Below are positions 59,884 to 64,000 of a stretch of DNA of 64,000 nt, piece after piece. Both the position numbers and the translations under genes were made by a program. The notes below the pieces were generated by a model. The model had not been told where the DNA came from. It was given only the letters and a program-made list of their open reading frames with translations, and ran no database searches. The stretch covers positions 2,356,001-2,420,000 of the forward strand of contig NZ_JNLQ01000002.1 in NCBI RefSeq assembly GCF_000703165.1. The letters are read 5' to 3'. Source of the DNA: Butyrivibrio sp. AE3004 (GTDB lineage Bacteria; Bacillota; Clostridia; Lachnospirales; Lachnospiraceae). Numbering within the stretch: position 1 is the first letter of the stretch; the number at the start of each line of letters is the position of its first letter.

Positions 59884-62800
59884 TTAAATCTGTTCCAATA
59901 TTCTAAGGAGACCGTCTCTGTCTACTGCCGATAGCATCCTTTTTATTTCCTTATAGGTTGCCTTAAAATCATCCGGCATACGATAGTCATCCATCATAGA
60001 AACAACGTCGTCAGCACTGTCAAAATATGAGCCTTCCACAAATTCCCTAAGACTCGTAAGTGCTCCCTTAAGCTCCTCAGGTTCTATCAGGGGCTTGTTC
60101 ATATCCTCTTCTTTTTCTAAGTCCCCGCCTTCCGTAAGCGGCTCTAAATAGTCTATATACTCTTTGTACATTGTAAGAAGTTCGGGAGTTCTTCTCTCTA
60201 TCTCATGAATATCTTTCTTGTTTCCACATTGCTCAAGGTAGGCTGCAAGGTTCGCCAGTTCCGTAGCACCTATAACTCTTGCGGAGCTCTTTAAACCGTG
60301 CACATAGGTCGTATAGTTCTCGAAATCCTTGAAATTCCAGGCATCCTCTATTGACTTTGCATTGGACTCTATGGCATATGCAAAATTAGTTGCAACTTCC
60401 CTGAGTGCGGAAGGGCCACCACAGTTCTTTACACCTGTCTCATAATCGATACCGTTTATGTGTGTCATAATACCTATTGCTTCAAGATTCTCTGCTCCTA
60501 TTTCCTCCGGTGTTGACTCCAGGACAAAATCATCATCCTCCGGTCTTATTATAAGCTCAGTCGGAAGCTCTTTTAATATCGTATCCTCAAGCCTCCCTGA
60601 ATCCACGGGTTTTGGAAGATACCCCGAAAAGCCTTCCTTAAAGTACATCTCCCTTGCACCGCTTATTACATTTGCGGTAAGCGCATATACAGGAGTGTCT
60701 TTATTTATGTTTTCATCAAGATCCTTCATTGCACGGAAGGTTTCAATGCCGTCCATGGTCGGCATTCTGTGATCCATGAAAATAATGTTGTACTTATTTT
60801 CACAGACCTTTTCCAGAGCCTCAAAGCCACTCTCAGCCGTATCAACCTTTATCTGAGTCTGCTTCAAAAGTCCCTGGATTACCGTAAGGTTTGCAAGCGT
60901 ATCGTCAACCACAAGGATTCTGGCCTCCGGTGCGTGGAAGCTCTCATGATAGGTATCCTGTCCCATCAGTGTCTCCTCATAGGTCGCCGCAAAATCTCCG
61001 ATAGGATTCCAGTTCAGAACCTTCTGCTTTATTGAAAATGAAAACTCGCTGCCCTTTCCGTACTCACTGCTGACAAGAAGTCTTGAATCCATAAGCGAAA
61101 GGAGCTGCTTAACGATATTCATTCCAAGGCCGGTGCCTTCGATCGTGCGGTTTCTGCTCTCCTCAATTCGCTCAAAGGGAGCAAAGAGCTTATCCATATC
61201 CTCTTTGCGTATTCCTATTCCGGTATCCTTAATATTGAATCTGAGTGAAATATTATCATCATCTATCACCTTGTGATCAATAGTAATAGTAACACTTCCC
61301 TCGTTGGTATATTTGATAGCATTGGTGATGACGTTCATAGCACATTGTTTTATACGTATCTCATCGCCCATAAGTATACATGGAATATCAGTGGAAATAT
61401 TGGTCTTAAGCTCAAGCCCTTTTCCCTTCATTCTCATGTGCGCGGTGTTTATCAGATCGTTAACAAGTGAACTAAGGTCGTACTCAACGGGTATTATCTC
61501 CGTTTTTCCCGCTTCAATCCTTGAAAAATCAAGGATATCATTAACCAGTCCAAGAAGAAGCTTTCCTGAGCTGTTAACGTTCGAAGCATACTTTAATATT
61601 TCCGGGTCCTTGCTCTCTCTGAGAATCATCTCGTTGAAACCAAGCATGGCATTTATCGGTGTCCTTATTTCATGTGACATGCTGGACAAAAAATTGTTCT
61701 TGGCTTCGTTTGCCATCTGCTGTGACCTTAGCTCATCAGCAAGACTCCTTTGCGCCTGTATCATTTTTATATAGCTGACCATGGTCTCCGCTGTTTTTAC
61801 GGAGTTGGTGTACATATACTCAATCTCATCATCCGTGTAGATATTGAGGTTTCTGAGCTTTTCAAGATTTTCATCAAGACCGCTGGCACCAAGGTCATAG
61901 AATGCCTGCACAGCATCAGCAAGCCGCATTATAGGTCTGGTAATCCTGTACTGGGCAAACTGGTTTGCAAGTACGCTTAATGGGATTACCACTATCAATA
62001 TCAGAAGTATCAGCTTGGTATCAAAAATCAGAGTCTCATTATTAAGCCCAAGACTTATATATCCGGATTTTCTCACAGCCTCAATAGCACTGACCTTCTG
62101 TTCAAGATCGATTATGTTAGTCATTTTCGACCAGTCAATCTCAGTGGTAATTTTATCAACTTCTTCATTTATCTCAATCGCAGCAGCCTGCTTCATACTC
62201 GGTATCAGAGTATTTGCGTAAACTGCGGCAACAAATCCGAGAGCACATGCCTGAACTCCGATTATCATGGATATAGTCCGGCTTAGCTTTGACTTCCTAA
62301 GATCCGCCATTTTCATGGTAAGCTCGTCAACATCGGTTCTGTAATAGACGCCGCTGAAAAACAAAGCCTTTATCTTATTCGGCGATTTGGCAAATACCAG
62401 ATACAAAACTGCCACGGAAAGAAACGCCTCCGGGAGCTCATTAATAAAATAGAAAAAGGATCTGGTCGGAATAAATTCCATAAAGCCTCTGCCCGCCAGT
62501 ATTCCAAGTAAGCCTCCCCACACACTTCCGTAAAAGAACATGTAAAAAAGCATAACAAGAACTGCCTTCTTAATTTTTCCAAACATTCCGCTCATGGAAA
62601 AATAATGAGTAATGGCAGCACCCAAAATATAAATGCCGGCCACAAACGCGAGCTCTTTATTAACCGATGCTTTAACAGCAAACAAAAGAAAGCATGACAA
62701 AATTGAAGGTATTACGCCCTCAAACGCAGACAATATAATAAGCGGTGAAAACTTTAAAAAATACACAACCGCAAACTGAAAGGCACTTAAGCTCTCACTA

Positions 62801-62907
62801 TTGTCTATATGCAAATTGTTATGAATAGTCAGTGTCGTTGTAACTGCGAATAATATGATCAGAACTATGTATCGCAGATAAAAGTTATAGTCGTGTTTTC
62901 GGTACAT
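59884..62907 (-). CDS. Hybrid histidine kinase with receiver and intact HPt (locus B)
   Basis: A 1007-aa multistep-phosphorelay kinase. An N-terminal membrane region (about 12-235, six or so segments), an outside loop (about 236-295), another membrane segment and a HAMP-like stretch (ITRPIMRLADAVQAF) lead to HisKA H412 (SSMSHEIRTPINA), HATPase (NAIKYT, DTGIGI, GTGLGMNIV), REC with D712 (IIFMDHRMPTMDG) and HPt with H870 (VHGLKSSARVIGA). All phosphorelay residues are present. GAGGAAACTGCC precedes the ATG. Its linker and REC resemble those of the DegV-fused kinase, marking them as paralogues. The signal is unknown. Confidence 0.92.
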   Translation of the reverse strand: MYRKHDYNFYLRYIVLIILFAVTTTLTIHNNLHIDNSESLSAFQFAVVYFLKFSPLIILSAFEGVIPSILSCFLLFAVKASVNKELAFVAGIYILGAAITHYFSMSGMFGKIKKAVLVMLFYMFFYGSVWGGLLGILAGRGFMEFIPTRSFFYFINELPEAFLSVAVLYLVFAKSPNKIKALFFSGVYYRTDVDELTMKMADLRKSKLSRTISMIIGVQACALGFVAAVYANTLIPSMKQAAAIEINEEVDKITTEIDWSKMTNIIDLEQKVSAIEAVRKSGYISLGLNNETLIFDTKLILLILIVVIPLSVLANQFAQYRITRPIMRLADAVQAFYDLGASGLDENLEKLRNLNIYTDDEIEYMYTNSVKTAETMVSYIKMIQAQRSLADELRSQQMANEAKNNFLSSMSHEIRTPINAMLGFNEMILRESKDPEILKYASNVNSSGKLLLGLVNDILDFSRIEAGKTEIIPVEYDLSSLVNDLINTAHMRMKGKGLELKTNISTDIPCILMGDEIRIKQCAMNVITNAIKYTNEGSVTITIDHKVIDDDNISLRFNIKDTGIGIRKEDMDKLFAPFERIEESRNRTIEGTGLGMNIVKQLLSLMDSRLLVSSEYGKGSEFSFSIKQKVLNWNPIGDFAATYEETLMGQDTYHESFHAPEARILVVDDTLANLTVIQGLLKQTQIKVDTAESGFEALEKVCENKYNIIFMDHRMPTMDGIETFRAMKDLDENINKDTPVYALTANVISGAREMYFKEGFSGYLPKPVDSGRLEDTILKELPTELIIRPEDDDFVLESTPEEIGAENLEAIGIMTHINGIDYETGVKNCGGPSALREVATNFAYAIESNAKSIEDAWNFKDFENYTTYVHGLKSSARVIGATELANLAAYLEQCGNKKDIHEIERRTPELLTMYKEYIDYLEPLTEGGDLEKEEDMNKPLIEPEELKGALTSLREFVEGSYFDSADDVVSMMDDYRMPDDFKATYKEIKRMLSAVDRDGLLRILEQI

Positions 62908-62925
62908 GGCAGTTTCCTCATCAAA

Positions 62926-64000
62926 TCACTGCTCTTCAAACTGTAGTCCAAGTCCTTTTCCTGCCTGCTTTGCCCTGCTCATCGCCTGGTCAGCTTTTCT
63001 GAAAAGATCATGGTAGCCTCTTCCCTGATCGGGATGTATCACATAACCTGCAGATATGGTAAAAGTAATCTTTTCTGAGTGATAGCTTACTTCGTAGGTG
63101 CTTTCGCACAATACATCTATCCTTTTCTTCAGATTATCAGGCTCCACATTTTCCACGAAAACAAGAAATTCATCCTGATCAAGGTGGCAGACAATTCCAT
63201 CTCTTCCAAAGATATCATCAAGCCTTGCGGATATTCTCCTTAAAACCTCATCTCCCGCAAAATTGCCGTATTTGTCATTAATAACTCTGAAATCATCTAT
63301 ATCAGCCATGATCATTGCGGATTTTCCGTTCTGATGCCTGTATAATCTGTTTCTTATTAGCGGTACTGCAGTATGTCTATTGTAAAGGCCTGTCAGAGAG
63401 TCTCTCTCCGCCATCTGTCTTACAAGATCCTTGGAACGCTTATATTCATCTATATCAAAAGAGAGGAAGTAAGCTATAAGCTCACCGTTATCCTCCATTA
63501 TCTGATATATGGTATGTGTCCATCTCGGTGCCATCTTGACATCCACAATCCTGTGAAACTCAAGATCATCAGAAGTTATCCCGCTGTGATAAGCAAGTAT
63601 CAGTCTTTCTTTTCCAAAAAAGTCAGCTACGTTTTCCTGCTCATCCTTGATAACCGTATTCTCAACAATCTCATCTATCATCTTCTGGTAAGATTCTTCC
63701 TGATGATAGGACTTATCCAGAATTTTTCTCTTACTGCTAAGGTGAAGCCGCATAAGCTTATCCTTTGTCAGATTTGCCACTATGAAAAATGAATGCTTCT
63801 GAAACTGTGAGTAAGAATTGTATTCCAGCAAGGATACAAACCCCCTTGCTGCAAGAGTCAGATATACAGGCGATTCAGCCATAAAAAGCTCATCATCTAT
63901 GCTTCCGATTCTTTCCTCTTCGCCCTCTTCTTCCTCTTCCTTCTTAAGTTCGATTATTTTTCTGTTATGGTCGTATGCCTCTTCATCCTTTTCTAAAAGA
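62926..64000 (-). CDS. GGDEF-domain protein with degenerate motif (5' end beyond the window)
   Basis: The frame is open to base 64000, so the N-terminus is missing; the ATG at 63882 is internal. Before it the frame encodes a Glu-rich stretch (KKEEEEEGEEE). Then comes a PAS-like region (about 63500-63880) and a C-terminal GGDEF domain starting ERDSLTGLYNRHTAV. The catalytic motif reads HLDQDEF, lacking both glycines, so cyclase activity is doubtful; DIDDFRVINDKYGNFAGDE is well kept, so GTP or c-di-GMP binding remains possible. The kinase of locus B follows after 18 bases. It may be a receptor or scaffold in that circuit. Confidence 0.85.
   Translation of the reverse strand, partial: LLEKDEEAYDHNRKIIELKKEEEEEGEEERIGSIDDELFMAESPVYLTLAARGFVSLLEYNSYSQFQKHSFFIVANLTKDKLMRLHLSSKRKILDKSYHQEESYQKMIDEIVENTVIKDEQENVADFFGKERLILAYHSGITSDDLEFHRIVDVKMAPRWTHTIYQIMEDNGELIAYFLSFDIDEYKRSKDLVRQMAERDSLTGLYNRHTAVPLIRNRLYRHQNGKSAMIMADIDDFRVINDKYGNFAGDEVLRRISARLDDIFGRDGIVCHLDQDEFLVFVENVEPDNLKKRIDVLCESTYEVSYHSEKITFTISAGYVIHPDQGRGYHDLFRKADQAMSRAKQAGKGLGLQFEEQ

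Overview
The window is chromosomal DNA of a low-to-moderate GC Firmicute of the class Clostridia, most likely a Lachnospiraceae member (Butyrivibrio-like; the genus is inference). Pointers are the SCIFF precursor next to its radical SAM maturase, the radA - small conserved gene - clpC order, a GntR-controlled clpC without ctsR/mcsAB, DUF21/CorC and MATE proteins of clostridial type, and many strong GGAGG ribosome binding sites. There is no rRNA, tRNA, CRISPR array, phage or insertion sequence. Nearly every gene is on the minus strand; the only plus-strand genes are the pantothenate operon.

Layout. 1-8.3 kb: secD (runs off the left edge), the SCIFF RiPP pair scfA-scfB, a CorC/HlyC CBS protein, a HAD phosphatase, a MATE exporter, hisS and a small unknown gene. 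8.4-13.3 kb: the TldD/TldE protease pair, a G3E GTPase without its usual cysteine motif, and a zinc-ribbon/Ltp-repeat membrane protein. 13.5-20.8 kb: nickel-pincer cofactor genes larC, larB and larE, interspersed with a RelA/SpoT-like synthetase and a large anchored unknown protein, then a stand-alone DegV fatty-acid-binding protein. 20.8-27.1 kb: GH36 alpha-galactosidase coupled to a TetR regulator, then signalling locus A (pseudoreceiver-REC protein, HPt protein, REC-GGDEF-EAL protein). 27.2-32.8 kb: cytidylate-kinase-like protein and a complete branched-chain amino acid ABC transporter (livKHMGF). 32.8-39.3 kb: radA, a conserved small gene, clpC with its GntR regulator, and an SH3b surface protein. 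39.3-43.1 kb: purE-purM-purN-purD with a repeat-filled gap before purD. 43.2-49.1 kb: signalling locus C, two hybrid histidine kinases and a REC protein in overlapping genes. 49.1-50.2 kb: small membrane protein and pyrE. 50.3-53.5 kb: a two-gene FRG-domain module and a membrane diguanylate cyclase. 53.8-56.9 kb (+): a ketopantoate-reductase candidate with panB, panC and panD. 57.2-64 kb: lipoprotein, pyrF and signalling locus B (pseudoreceiver-REC protein, 1007-aa hybrid kinase, degenerate GGDEF protein running off the right edge).

The most unusual content is locus C. One of its hybrid kinases (43952-46636) carries a complete DegV (fatty-acid-binding, FakB-like) domain fused behind the receiver. 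Its two partner proteins end in HPt-like domains that have lost the phosphorylatable histidine. Together with the two pseudoreceiver-REC paralogues in loci A and B and several intact and degenerate c-di-GMP domains, this suggests an expanded phosphorelay network, one branch of which may sense or handle a lipid-like ligand. This is inference from domain content. Start codons were reassigned where a Shine-Dalgarno sequence, an ATGA overlap or a terminator decided the matter.
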